NCBI GenBank assembly: GCA_025449435.1 | Contig: JANWJO010000036.1 | Location: forward strand, 1-9,057 | Direction of reading: 5' to 3' | Origin: Chloroflexota bacterium | GTDB lineage: Bacteria > Chloroflexota > UBA4733 | DNA length: 9,057 nt | In this document: positions 1 to 5,794 of the stretch, in pieces | Position numbering within the stretch: the first letter of the stretch is position 1 | Layout: every line of letters starts with the position of its first letter | Made by a program: the position numbers and the translations under genes | Notes under the pieces: generated by a model | Told to the model about the DNA's origin: nothing | What the model saw: the letters and a program-made list of their open reading frames with translations, nothing else | The model's database searches: none

Positions 1-1380
1 GAGGCCTGGCGTCTCACCAGCGACCTCATCGAGACTGACGTTCGGGTCCAACGGTACACCTCTGGTGTGGACACGCAAAATGGCGGCCCGCCCGGCACGA
101 TCCGGTGGCTGCACGACGACACGACGGTCAAAGCGGCCAGGGCGCAGCAACGCCGGGTCGAGCACGTCCGCGCGGTTGGTAGCCGCTAACACAATCACTG
201 CCTGCCGGGCGTCAAAGCCGTCCATCTCTACCAGTAACTGGTTGAGTGTTTGCTCGCGTTCATCATTGCTGCCGAATCCGGCGCCGACCCCTCGGCGGCG
301 ACCGATGGCGTCGAGCTCATCGACAAAGATGATGGCTGGTGCCGCCTCTTTCGCCTGTTTGAAGAGGTCGCGTACGCGTGAAGCGCCAACGCCGACGATC
401 ATCTCGATGAACTCGGAGCCGCTAATGCTGAAAAATGGCACTCCTGCCTCTCCGGCCACAGCACGGGCCAGCAGTGTTTTGCCGGTACCGGGATGACCGA
501 TCAGCAGGATGCCCTTCGGCATCGCGCCGCCAAGACGCTGATACTTTGCCGGCTGCTTGAGAAAGTCGACGATCTCCACCAATTCGTTCTCGACCTCGTC
601 GATGCCGGCAACATCGGCGAACGTGATGCGCGGCGTCGCAGCCGTCGCGTCGTAACGGCGGGCCCGGCTGCGCCCGAAGCTGAAGATGCCGCCACCCGCA
701 GCCGCTTGCGCGCGCGTCGAGAGCCACAGAAAACCGCCAATCAAGAGGATGACCGGGCCGAAAGAAAGGAGCAGTGTCAGCAACGGCGAGCCTGCCTGGG
801 GCTGGTTAGCGGTGACGACGACGCCGTTCGCCTCCAGGAGCGTGGCGAGATGGTTGTTATCAGCAAAGGACGGCACCTCGGTCGAAAATGTGGAATAGGT
901 CTGTACTGGCTGACCAGAAGAGGCCACAGCGGTGACAGCGGCGGTGGGGCCAGGCACCGCCACAACGCCCACTGGTGGTGCTGGGTCTGCAATGGCGGTT
1001 TTGAAGTTTCCCTGAATTGTCGTGCCCTGGATGGCGATAGCGGCGACGTTTCCCTCTCGTACCTGCTGGGTAAACGACGTGAACGTGACCACCAACCTGT
1101 TGGAGGGGGGAGCGAATAGGTGTGGCAACAGCAAGATGCTGACGAGCCAGATCACCGCCAGGGTGATCCACGTGCGCGGAGAGCGCATTTGGTCGCCAAG
1201 GGAGGGCGGGCGCGGGTCACCCTGGCCCTGCCCTCGACCCGCGGTGGCTCCGTACGGCTGCTCTGGGCCTGGCGGTCGGGGCCGGCCTTCACTCACAAGC
1301 GCAGATGCCGGACGCCGCGCCCGCGCAAACCAAACAGTATCCAGCAAAGGCGCGAACCCTGAGGTGTGCCAACTCACCAT
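1..1380 (-). CDS. ftsH: ATP-dependent zinc metalloprotease FtsH (3' part missing)
   Basis: FtsH is a membrane-anchored AAA+ protease that degrades misfolded membrane proteins and short-lived regulators. The visible 460 residues have an Arg/Pro/Gly-rich N-terminal stretch (1-65), a first membrane helix at about 71-90, an extracytoplasmic part, a second helix at about 200-221, and an AAA domain. The Walker A motif is GHPGTGKT (295-302) and Walker B is [11 protein letters not shown] (D354, E355). The second region of homology ends in RPGRFDR with arginine fingers R413 and R416. The HExxH zinc site lies beyond the left edge, so protease competence cannot be seen. The frame is open throughout. The start is uncertain: ATG at 1380 has AAGGAG only 2 nt upstream, GTG at 1377 is 5 nt from it, and ATG at 1188 is a third option just before the first helix. 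The start overlaps the stop of the upstream gene, which suggests translational coupling. Confidence 0.96.
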   Translation of the reverse strand, partial: MVSWHTSGFAPLLDTVWFARARRPASALVSEGRPRPPGPEQPYGATAGRGQGQGDPRPPSLGDQMRSPRTWITLAVIWLVSILLLPHLFAPPSNRLVVTFTSFTQQVREGNVAAIAIQGTTIQGNFKTAIADPAPPVGVVAVPGPTAAVTAVASSGQPVQTYSTFSTEVPSFADNNHLATLLEANGVVVTANQPQAGSPLLTLLLSFGPVILLIGGFLWLSTRAQAAAGGGIFSFGRSRARRYDATAATPRITFADVAGIDEVENELVEIVDFLKQPAKYQRLGGAMPKGILLIGHPGTGKTLLARAVAGEAGVPFFSISGSEFIEMIVGVGASRVRDLFKQAKEAAPAIIFVDELDAIGRRRGVGAGFGSNDEREQTLNQLLVEMDGFDARQAVIVLAATNRADVLDPALLRPGRFDRRVVVQPPDRAGRAAILRVHTRGVPLDPNVSLDEVAGETPGL

Positions 1381-1754
1381 GACTCCTTAGGGAGCTCATC
1401 CTTTCGTACGTTGAGGGTGACGGTTTGATCCGCCACGCTGGCGATATGGTCACTGCGAACGTAGCGATTCGAGTGGAAAAGGCCGGGGCCGTCGACTTTG
1501 ACGAAGCCGTAGCGCAGTAGTTGGTCGCGTAGCGGCCCTGGCACGTCAGGCTCCGGTTGGCCGCCCGTCATTGCCTCGGCAAATTGACCGAGAAGGTCCA
1601 CTTGCGGTCGGTTTCCCCTCGTCGTATCAGCGCTCGGATCGCCCATACCAACGTACTCGACTGTGCCAACCTTCTGGCCAGCGGCGTCTAGCACTGCCAT
1701 CCCCTTGTCGACCGACGCAATCAGCGGGTGGCGCGACCATTGTCCAACGTCCAT
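1374..1754 (-). CDS. DUF2171/PRC-barrel-like small protein upstream of ftsH
   Basis: This 126-residue soluble protein resembles the DUF2171 / PRC-barrel type of small beta-barrel. Residues 15-35 read as a '[20 protein letters not shown]' strand pair, and residues 98-121 ([19 protein letters not shown]...) match the usual closing 'I...WVASVDD.V.L' half. A polar, proline-rich insert of about 60 residues separates the two halves, longer than I would expect for the family. The ATG at 1754 has a GGAAG ribosome site 7 nt upstream. Its TGA (1374-1376) lies inside the ftsH start region, and the ftsH SD sequence is within its last codons, so the two are probably one operon. Its function is unknown. 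PRC-barrels often serve as adaptor or RNA/protein-binding modules, so a role beside FtsH is only inference. Confidence 0.8.
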   Translation of the reverse strand: MDVGQWSRHPLIASVDKGMAVLDAAGQKVGTVEYVGMGDPSADTTRGNRPQVDLLGQFAEAMTGGQPEPDVPGPLRDQLLRYGFVKVDGPGLFHSNRYVRSDHIASVADQTVTLNVRKDELPKESW

Positions 1755-1917
1755 GTGATCGCTTCCTTTCTCTCAGGGCCGGGCTCTGCTGCCTGACCGG
1801 CTTATTAGGCGCACGCATTGAGTATTTGATAGTGAGCGCATGCCAACTGTTCCCAAAGCGCGATCTTGCATTGAATTCGGACTCGTCCTGGGCCGAATGG
1901 GCTCAGTATGTCACGGC

Positions 1918-1939
1918 TCGGTGAATAGATCGGTGAATA
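1918..1939. repeat. Two tandem copies of TCGGTGAATA (12-bp period)
   Basis: TCGGTGAATA occurs at 1918-1927 and again at 1930-1939, giving identical faces of the DNA helix roughly one turn apart. The second copy continues into CGGT-GAAT-ACCG, itself a small dyad (1931-1942). Such an arrangement fits a repressor or activator site for the minus-strand ftsH operon about 165 bases downstream, but no protein is identified. Confidence 0.5.
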
Positions 1940-1943
1940 CCGC

Positions 1944-2003
1944 ACGCTTATGCCAAGCACTCACTAGTCGCCCACCAGTGCTCACACGCGACGGCATAAG
2001 CGT
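1944..2003. repeat. Perfect 11-bp inverted repeat with nested alternative stems
   Basis: ACGCTTATGCC (1944-1954) and GGCATAAGCGT (1993-2003) are exact reverse complements separated by 38 bases. Inside are two further pairs that cannot all form at once in one simple fold: AGCACT (1956-1961) with AGTGCT (1977-1982), and GTCGC (1967-1971) with GCGAC (1988-1992). If transcribed this could form a switching or attenuating stem-loop; as DNA it could be a compound operator. The AGCACT/AGTGCT pair resembles the core of the HrcA operator CIRCE, but its spacing is 15 rather than 11. Confidence 0.65.
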
Positions 2004-2008
2004 TTGCC

Positions 2009-2083
2009 GGAAGTCAAACTTCCACGTGGTAACAGCACTGCGTTAGATACCGAAGTGCAGTGGTTGCGCGCGTCCGCGCGGAC
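2009..2083. repeat. Run of short hairpins and palindromes
   Basis: Four dyads follow the larger inverted repeat. GGAAGT-CAA-ACTTCC (2009-2023) is a 6-bp stem with a 3-nt loop. CCACGTGG (2022-2029) is an 8-bp palindrome overlapping it. CACTGC (2036-2041) pairs with GCAGTG (2057-2062). GTCCGCGCGGAC (2072-2083) is a perfect 12-bp palindrome. Individually these are short enough to occur by chance in GC-rich DNA; together in 75 non-coding bases they are notable. Confidence 0.45.
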
Positions 2084-2296
2084 ACAAGCAGCCACTAGCT
2101 ACGAGGACCGAAAGAATGTCGGACAGGGTCAGCAGTACCGCGAGCGCCAGGCTCAGCACCAAGGTGAGAACACCAATGTCGCTGCCGCTGCTGTTTTGTC
2201 TAGGTCGCCTCTATACTCACCAGCGCCAACACCAATCTGCAAACCTGAGGATAGCGTTCTGGGCGATAGACAGCACGAACGGACGCTCAGGAATTG

Positions 2297-2322
2297 CTAG
2301 CCAGCCGACGGCTGGCGGCTAG
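2297..2322 (-). terminator. Hairpin just downstream of the glutaredoxin gene
   Basis: CCAGCC-GAC-GGCTGG (2301-2315) forms a 6-bp GC-rich stem, flanked by CTAG on both sides. It begins 5 bases after the stop of the minus-strand glutaredoxin gene. No run of T follows on the minus strand, so it is not a classical intrinsic terminator. It may be a weak terminator or an mRNA 3'-end stabiliser. Confidence 0.4.
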
Positions 2323-2327
2323 AACTC

Positions 2328-2543
2328 TCAACCCCGTTCGCCCTCGAACCCTACTTCAACGTGCTTATCCTCGTGGACGAACACCGGCACCGTGTTTTGG
2401 TGGGTGAGGCGGACTACCTCTTCTTGCCACATCTCTTCGTCGTCCACCTGGCGTTCGGTGAACGTAACGCCGCGCCGGCGTAGCTCGCGCTTAGCTCTGA
2501 TACACGTGGGGCAGTCGGACAGCGAGTACATGATCATCGCCAC
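2328..2543 (-). CDS. Glutaredoxin-like small thiol oxidoreductase
   Basis: This 71-residue thioredoxin-fold protein probably reduces or carries disulfides, or mycothiol/glutathione-type mixed disulfides, in the cytoplasm. It has the redox motif CPTC (C11, C14) after the first strand (MIMYSLSD) and the cis-proline motif TVPVF (P53). The end, VGFEGERG, resembles the GF-NGE-type tail of glutaredoxin-like proteins. I chose GTG at 2543 because AGGAG lies 9 nt upstream; ATG at 2537 or 2531 are alternatives. A longer in-frame reading to 2780 exists, but its extra N-terminal 79 residues look non-coding and overlap the divergent transporter gene. The gene stands alone on its strand, divergent from the MFS gene with about 140 bases between. 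Its physiological partner cannot be told. Confidence 0.85.
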   Translation of the reverse strand: MAMIMYSLSDCPTCIRAKRELRRRGVTFTERQVDDEEMWQEEVVRLTHQNTVPVFVHEDKHVEVGFEGERG

Positions 2544-2670
2544 CGGTGGGAACTCCTGTCTGTCGTTCGCGCTCAGCGTACCAGTTAGACGGCCGCACCC
2601 TCGTAGAGGCGGCGATCCATATCCGGTATCATCACCGACACAATCCCCAACGTGCAACCTGCAATCGATA

Positions 2671-2700
2671 GTGGAGTGCTGGCTATGTCGAGCACTTTGT
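2671..2700 (+). promoter_or_regulatory. Hairpin enclosing the MFS start codon
   Basis: AGTGCT (2675-2680) and AGCACT (2691-2696) flank a 10-nt loop containing the ATG at 2685. In RNA the stem could be lengthened by G-U pairs on both sides, which would include the SD sequence GGAG (2673-2676). This could reduce translation unless opened. The 6-bp core is short and might be chance. Confidence 0.35.
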
Positions 2701-3971
2701 CTCCTCGCTACGCAGCCAACCCGCGGGTGGGCCCAACTACGTCGTTCCTTGCACAAGCGCTCATCTATAGCGTGGCGCAACTTGGCGCTGGGTTTTTCTA
2801 TGCGTTCAACAATGCCACTTTGCCGCTCATCCTCAACCGGTACACCCAGAATCCACTACTCATCGGGCTCCTCAGCAGCACACGATCGATAGAGGGCGTG
2901 GTGATCCAGCCGCTGGTCGGCGCCTGGAGTGACCGCACGTGGAGCGTGCTGGGCCGGCGGCGGATTTTTATGGCGGCCGGCGTGTGTGTGTCCGCCTTAT
3001 TTTTCCTGGCCGCACCATTCGCCACCAGCCTGGTTCCCCTGGTGGTTGCCATCGTCCTGTTTTCGCTGACCTTTAACGCCGCCGTAGACCCCTATAACGC
3101 CTTGCTGGCAGATCGCTTTTCGGTGGCGGTGCGTAGCACAGTGAACGGTATTGCGCAACTCCTGCAGTTCATTGGCCAGGTAGCCGTCATCGTAGGCGTC
3201 GCCAAGCTCGCTTCGGCAGGACACATCACCGAAGCATTTGACGTCGTGGGCGCCGTGATGCTCATCACCTTTGCCATCACTATCGCAGGCGTGCCTGAGG
3301 ATCGCGAGCTGGCTGGTGCGCGGGAAGAGGCGGTCGCCGGCCCTCAAGCATCACGGATGGAGCGGCTGCGACAGTACGTCAGGGCGCTCTCCGGCAACCG
3401 CATGGCACTGCGACTATTGATCACGCTGTTCTTCTACAATATCGGCGTCAATGCGATCCTGCCCTACCTGACCTTGTATGCCAAAAACGTGCTTCACACC
3501 GACGATACAGGCGCGACGCTCCTGTTTCTGGGACTCGTGCTGGCGACCGGTCTGCTGGTAGTGCCCGCAGGGTTGGTATGCCGTCGCTTTGGCAGCAAGC
3601 CAGTGTTGCTGGCTGGAATCGTGTTGATGGCCGTAACCGCGCCAGCAGGGTTACTCGTGCAGAACGTGCCGCAAACGCTGGTGATCGTCATCCTGGCAGG
3701 CATCGCGAACTCTGGCATCACCGCCGCCGGCTGGCCCCTGCTCACCGAGCTCATACAGTCAAACGAGTTTGGCGTCTTTGCGGGCCTCAAGGCGGCTTTT
3801 GAGTCGGTGGCGATCCCGGCGTCGGTGTTCGTATCGTCAGCACTCATCGAGCTGCAAGGGTATCGCTCGATCTTTGTGGTGCTCACAGCCGGCGCCGCGG
3901 TCGCTGCTGTTGTGCTGTTATCGGTTCGCGCACCTGTTCAGGCTCAAGAAGCCTTCGTGAGCGAACGCTAG
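2685..3971 (+). CDS. MFS transporter, SLC45/sucrose-type
   Basis: This 428-residue inner-membrane secondary transporter belongs to the major facilitator superfamily. The sequence shows about 12 hydrophobic segments in two halves joined by a charged loop near residues 205-235. After the second helix comes a motif A variant, GAWSDRTWSVLGRRRIF (79-95), and in helix 4 there is D135-P-Y-N-A-L-L-A-D143. The W-S-D-R...LGRRR-F and D-P...ALLAD combination is typical of SLC45-like sucrose/H+ symporters and the related GPH sugar transporters, so a sugar or glycoside is the likely substrate with protons as the coupling ion. The substrate is not determinable here. ATG at 2685 was chosen over GTG at 2652 because GGAG sits 8 nt upstream. 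The next gene is convergent, only 18 bases away, with no clear terminator in the gap. Confidence 0.88.
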   Translation: MSSTLSPRYAANPRVGPTTSFLAQALIYSVAQLGAGFFYAFNNATLPLILNRYTQNPLLIGLLSSTRSIEGVVIQPLVGAWSDRTWSVLGRRRIFMAAGVCVSALFFLAAPFATSLVPLVVAIVLFSLTFNAAVDPYNALLADRFSVAVRSTVNGIAQLLQFIGQVAVIVGVAKLASAGHITEAFDVVGAVMLITFAITIAGVPEDRELAGAREEAVAGPQASRMERLRQYVRALSGNRMALRLLITLFFYNIGVNAILPYLTLYAKNVLHTDDTGATLLFLGLVLATGLLVVPAGLVCRRFGSKPVLLAGIVLMAVTAPAGLLVQNVPQTLVIVILAGIANSGITAAGWPLLTELIQSNEFGVFAGLKAAFESVAIPASVFVSSALIELQGYRSIFVVLTAGAAVAAVVLLSVRAPVQAQEAFVSER

Positions 3972-3989
3972 GGACCGCCTGGCGCGCTG

Positions 3990-4637
3990 TTACAACGCGA
4001 GCAAGCCGTTGCGTGCAGCACGCGTCACCGCTTCGGTCCGTGAGGAAGCCGACAGCTTACTCATTATCTCGCTCATGTGAAATTTCACCGTGTGCTCGCT
4101 AATGGCGAGTTGCTGGGCGATCTGCCGGTTACTCTTCCCTTGGGCCAGCAGGGCGAGCACATCCTGCTCCCTGCTCGTGAGTGGATCAGCAAGCGGCTCT
4201 AACGCGTCGACATCATCTCTCGCCTGAATGTGGCCGGAAAGCAACTGCGGATGAACGACCACGAGGCCATCGGCGGCCGCCGCGATCGCCGCGCCAAGGG
4301 TTTCCGCCGTCACTTCCCGGCTGAGCCATCCGGCTATTCCGGCATCGAGGTGACGTAATGGCTGTTCAGTAATGACGATGAGTGAACTCGGCAATTCCAG
4401 CCGTCGCAACTCTGCAGCGAGCATACGCCCGAGTCGAGCCTCGATGCCCACGTCAAACAGCACCATATCGGCGTGCAAGTCGCGCGCTTGCCCGGCCGCC
4501 TGCCAGATGGAGCGTGCGCTGGCCACCACCGAGTTGCCCGACTGTTCGATGAGCGCACGCAAGCCGTTCAGCGAGAGGGTGTCAGCTGAACCAACGACGA
4601 GGGAGAGCGAACGCACGGTGGGGGGCGGAACAGTCAT
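3990..4637 (-). CDS. NarL/LuxR-type response regulator with degenerate receiver
   Basis: This 215-residue protein pairs a receiver-like domain (about 8-125) with a GerE/LuxR helix-turn-helix (about 153-215; LTSREQDVLALLAQGKSNRQI then SEHTVKFHM), so it should bind DNA and control transcription. D62 is at the phosphoacceptor position and T90 is present. The acidic pair after strand 1 is replaced by S17-A18, and the conserved lysine by R107, so Mg2+-dependent phosphorylation is doubtful. No histidine kinase is in the window. ATG at 4637 is preceded by a G-rich tract (GGGGGGCGG) and lies in the loop of a strong hairpin; GTG at 4655 and GTG at 4616 are alternatives. It is the last gene after two HtrA-like proteases, 67 bases from the nearest, and may be co-transcribed with them. 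Confidence 0.9.
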   Translation of the reverse strand: MTVPPPTVRSLSLVVGSADTLSLNGLRALIEQSGNSVVASARSIWQAAGQARDLHADMVLFDVGIEARLGRMLAAELRRLELPSSLIVITEQPLRHLDAGIAGWLSREVTAETLGAAIAAAADGLVVVHPQLLSGHIQARDDVDALEPLADPLTSREQDVLALLAQGKSNRQIAQQLAISEHTVKFHMSEIMSKLSASSRTEAVTRAARNGLLAL

Positions 4638-4656
4638 AACCGTTCCGCCCCCCACC
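4617..4656 (-). repeat. Perfect 15-bp inverted repeat over the regulator start
   Basis: GGTGGGGGGCGGAAC (4617-4631) and GTTCCGCCCCCCACC (4642-4656) are exact reverse complements with a 10-nt spacer. In the minus-strand mRNA this is a very stable GC-rich hairpin with AUG (4637-4635) in the loop. The arm before the AUG also contains its only SD-like tract. No T-run follows, so a terminator is unlikely. If GTG at 4616 is the true start, the hairpin would be wholly intergenic. It could be an autoregulatory operator, an RNA thermometer-like element or a repeat remnant. Confidence 0.75.
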
Positions 4657-4704
4657 AGAATTGTTGCTGTGGCTCATGGTACCGGCGCGAGCATGGGCAA
4701 CGCG

Positions 4705-5760
4705 TTAACGCTCAATTGGACGTGGCGCTGGCTCGCGAGGGATCAACGTGAGTTGCTGGAGCGCCGACGCCCGAATAATCGTAACCTCCACGCGCCTACC
4801 TACCCGGTCACCAGTCAGGAGCCGGTGCAAGTCGTCGCCGCCGCTGACGGATTCGCCGCCAAAGCTCACGATGACGTCGCCGGCCAGTAAGCCACCAGCA
4901 CTGGCTGGGCTGCCGTTCTCAACTTCTGCTACGAGCACACCCATAGTATTGGTCAGGTGGTGATACCGTTGCAACCGTGGATGCAACGGCACCGTTTGGG
5001 CCACAATCCCGATGGAACTGCGCCGCACGCGCCCCTCCCGAATCAGCAACCCGGCGACATACTTAGCGGTGTTAATGCTGATCGCAAAACAGATTCCTTG
5101 CGCCGGCAGGATCACCGCTGAGTTGACGCCAACCACCTGCCCACGCGAATCGACGAGCGGTCCGCCCGAGTTGCCAGGGTTCAGCGCTGCATCGGTCTGA
5201 ATAACATTCTCGACCAGGCGGCCGCTCTGCGTGCGCAGCGATCGTCCGAGCGCGCTGACAACGCCAGCGGTCACGGTGGCCTGGAAGCCATACGGGTTGC
5301 CGATGGCAATCACGAGTTGTCCGGGCCGCAAAAACTGCGAGTCGCCGAGAGCCGCGTGCGTGAAGCTTGGTGAAGCAATTCGCAACACGGCCAGATCAGT
5401 ATCGGGGTCGTCGCCCACTAGCTCGGCTGGTCGATGAGTGCCATCGGCCAGTGCCACGCCAATCGTCCGTGCCCCGTGTACCACGTGGCTATTGGTCATC
5501 ACGAAGCCATCGGGTGTGAACAGAAACCCCGAACCGTTGCCGCGAGCCGGGCCTGGCTGTTGACCACGCCGGGGCTGGCGGTTGGTGAACTCCACTTCGA
5601 CGTTCAACACCGCTGGGCCAACGCGCTCCGCCGCCGCGATCACGGCGCGGGAGTACGCGTCGAGGAGGGCCGCGTCTGACCCTCCTGCCGGTTCGCCGCG
5701 CTGAATCGCGCCGTTTTCAAAGGGTGGCGCGAAGGGGGAAATATCCTGAAGGGCTGTCAT
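4705..5760 (-). CDS. HtrA/DegP-like serine protease with PDZ domain (second of tandem pair)
   Basis: This 351-residue S1C-family serine protease should cleave unfolded or damaged proteins. The trypsin-like domain carries a complete triad: H92 (TNSHVVHG), D122 (DTDLAVLR) and S198 in the canonical NPGNSGGPL. One PDZ domain follows (about 255-345; MGVLVAEVENGSPA, AGDVIVSF), which binds C-termini of substrates. No signal peptide or membrane anchor precedes the catalytic domain; the N-terminus is polar and acidic, so the enzyme appears cytoplasmic unless exported by another route. Most HtrA proteins act outside the cytoplasm. The ATG at 5760 has a perfect AGGAGG 6 nt upstream. It follows the first HtrA-like gene by 34 bases, and the regulator gene lies downstream. 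Confidence 0.95.
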   Translation of the reverse strand: MTALQDISPFAPPFENGAIQRGEPAGGSDAALLDAYSRAVIAAAERVGPAVLNVEVEFTNRQPRRGQQPGPARGNGSGFLFTPDGFVMTNSHVVHGARTIGVALADGTHRPAELVGDDPDTDLAVLRIASPSFTHAALGDSQFLRPGQLVIAIGNPYGFQATVTAGVVSALGRSLRTQSGRLVENVIQTDAALNPGNSGGPLVDSRGQVVGVNSAVILPAQGICFAISINTAKYVAGLLIREGRVRRSSIGIVAQTVPLHPRLQRYHHLTNTMGVLVAEVENGSPASAGGLLAGDVIVSFGGESVSGGDDLHRLLTGDRVGRRVEVTIIRASALQQLTLIPREPAPRPIER

Positions 5761-5767
5761 ACCCTTC
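5748..5767 (-). promoter_or_regulatory. Short hairpin enclosing the start of the second HtrA gene
   Basis: GAAGGG (5748-5753) and CCCTTC (5762-5767) can pair around an 8-nt loop that includes the start codon (5760-5758). The perfect SD AGGAGG (5772-5767) lies almost entirely outside the stem, so translation need not be blocked. A 6-bp stem could be coincidence. Confidence 0.3.
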
Positions 5768-5794
5768 CTCCTAGTTTCTACCTGTGTGGGAAAG

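Larger units (their letters stand above)
1755..2327. other. Gene-poor region with dense inverted repeats
   Basis: I see no convincing gene in these 570 bases. Plus-strand frames at 1840-2046 and 2004-2300 have low-complexity or unrelated translations, and the latter starts at TTG without an SD. On the minus strand a 38-codon frame (GTG at 2159 to TAA at 2043) encodes a hydrophobic run (LSLALAVLLTLSDILSVLV) that could be one membrane helix, but it has no ribosome site; it may be a relic or chance. The region must hold the promoter of the DUF2171-ftsH pair. A GGGAAC at 1849-1854 and a TATCAA at 1826-1831 on the minus strand have the spacing of a promoter (17 bp) but the match is weak. The strongest structure is the repeat cluster at 1918-2083. 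Confidence 0.6.

Noticed and set aside
493..1119. 208-codon plus-strand frame opposite ftsH
   Set aside because: It is antisense to the FtsH AAA and membrane regions with intact motifs; its Arg-rich translation is typical of a shadow frame.
1956..1982. Canonical CIRCE operator
   Set aside because: The spacing is 4 bases too long and outer bases do not match, so I report it only as CIRCE-like.
2043..2159. 38-residue hydrophobic minus-strand frame
   Set aside because: It could be a single membrane helix, but there is no SD and the start is arbitrary. Mentioned in the region entry only.
2212..2217. TATACT as a plus-strand -10 box
   Set aside because: There is no -35 element at the right distance and no plus-strand gene directly downstream.
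2004..2300. 98-codon plus-strand frame in the gene-poor region
   Set aside because: It has a TTG start with no ribosome site, a polar Gln/Arg-rich translation and no recognised domain.
2335..2355. Possible tRNA T-arm (GTTCG...CGAAC)
   Set aside because: It lies in the coding end of the glutaredoxin gene and no acceptor stem or anticodon arm fits around it.
2544..2780. N-terminal extension of the glutaredoxin frame
   Set aside because: The extra 79 residues look random, overlap the divergent transporter start, and an internal GTG has a good AGGAG site.
3972..3989. Bidirectional terminator between the convergent MFS and regulator genes
   Set aside because: The 18-base gap has only a tiny CGCC-T-GGCG dyad, whose one-base loop is too tight, and there is no T-run.
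4372..4890. 172-codon plus-strand frame across the regulator and second HtrA gene
   Set aside because: It is antisense to two clearly recognised proteins, and its translation has no family resemblance. Its openness follows from GC-rich codon bias.
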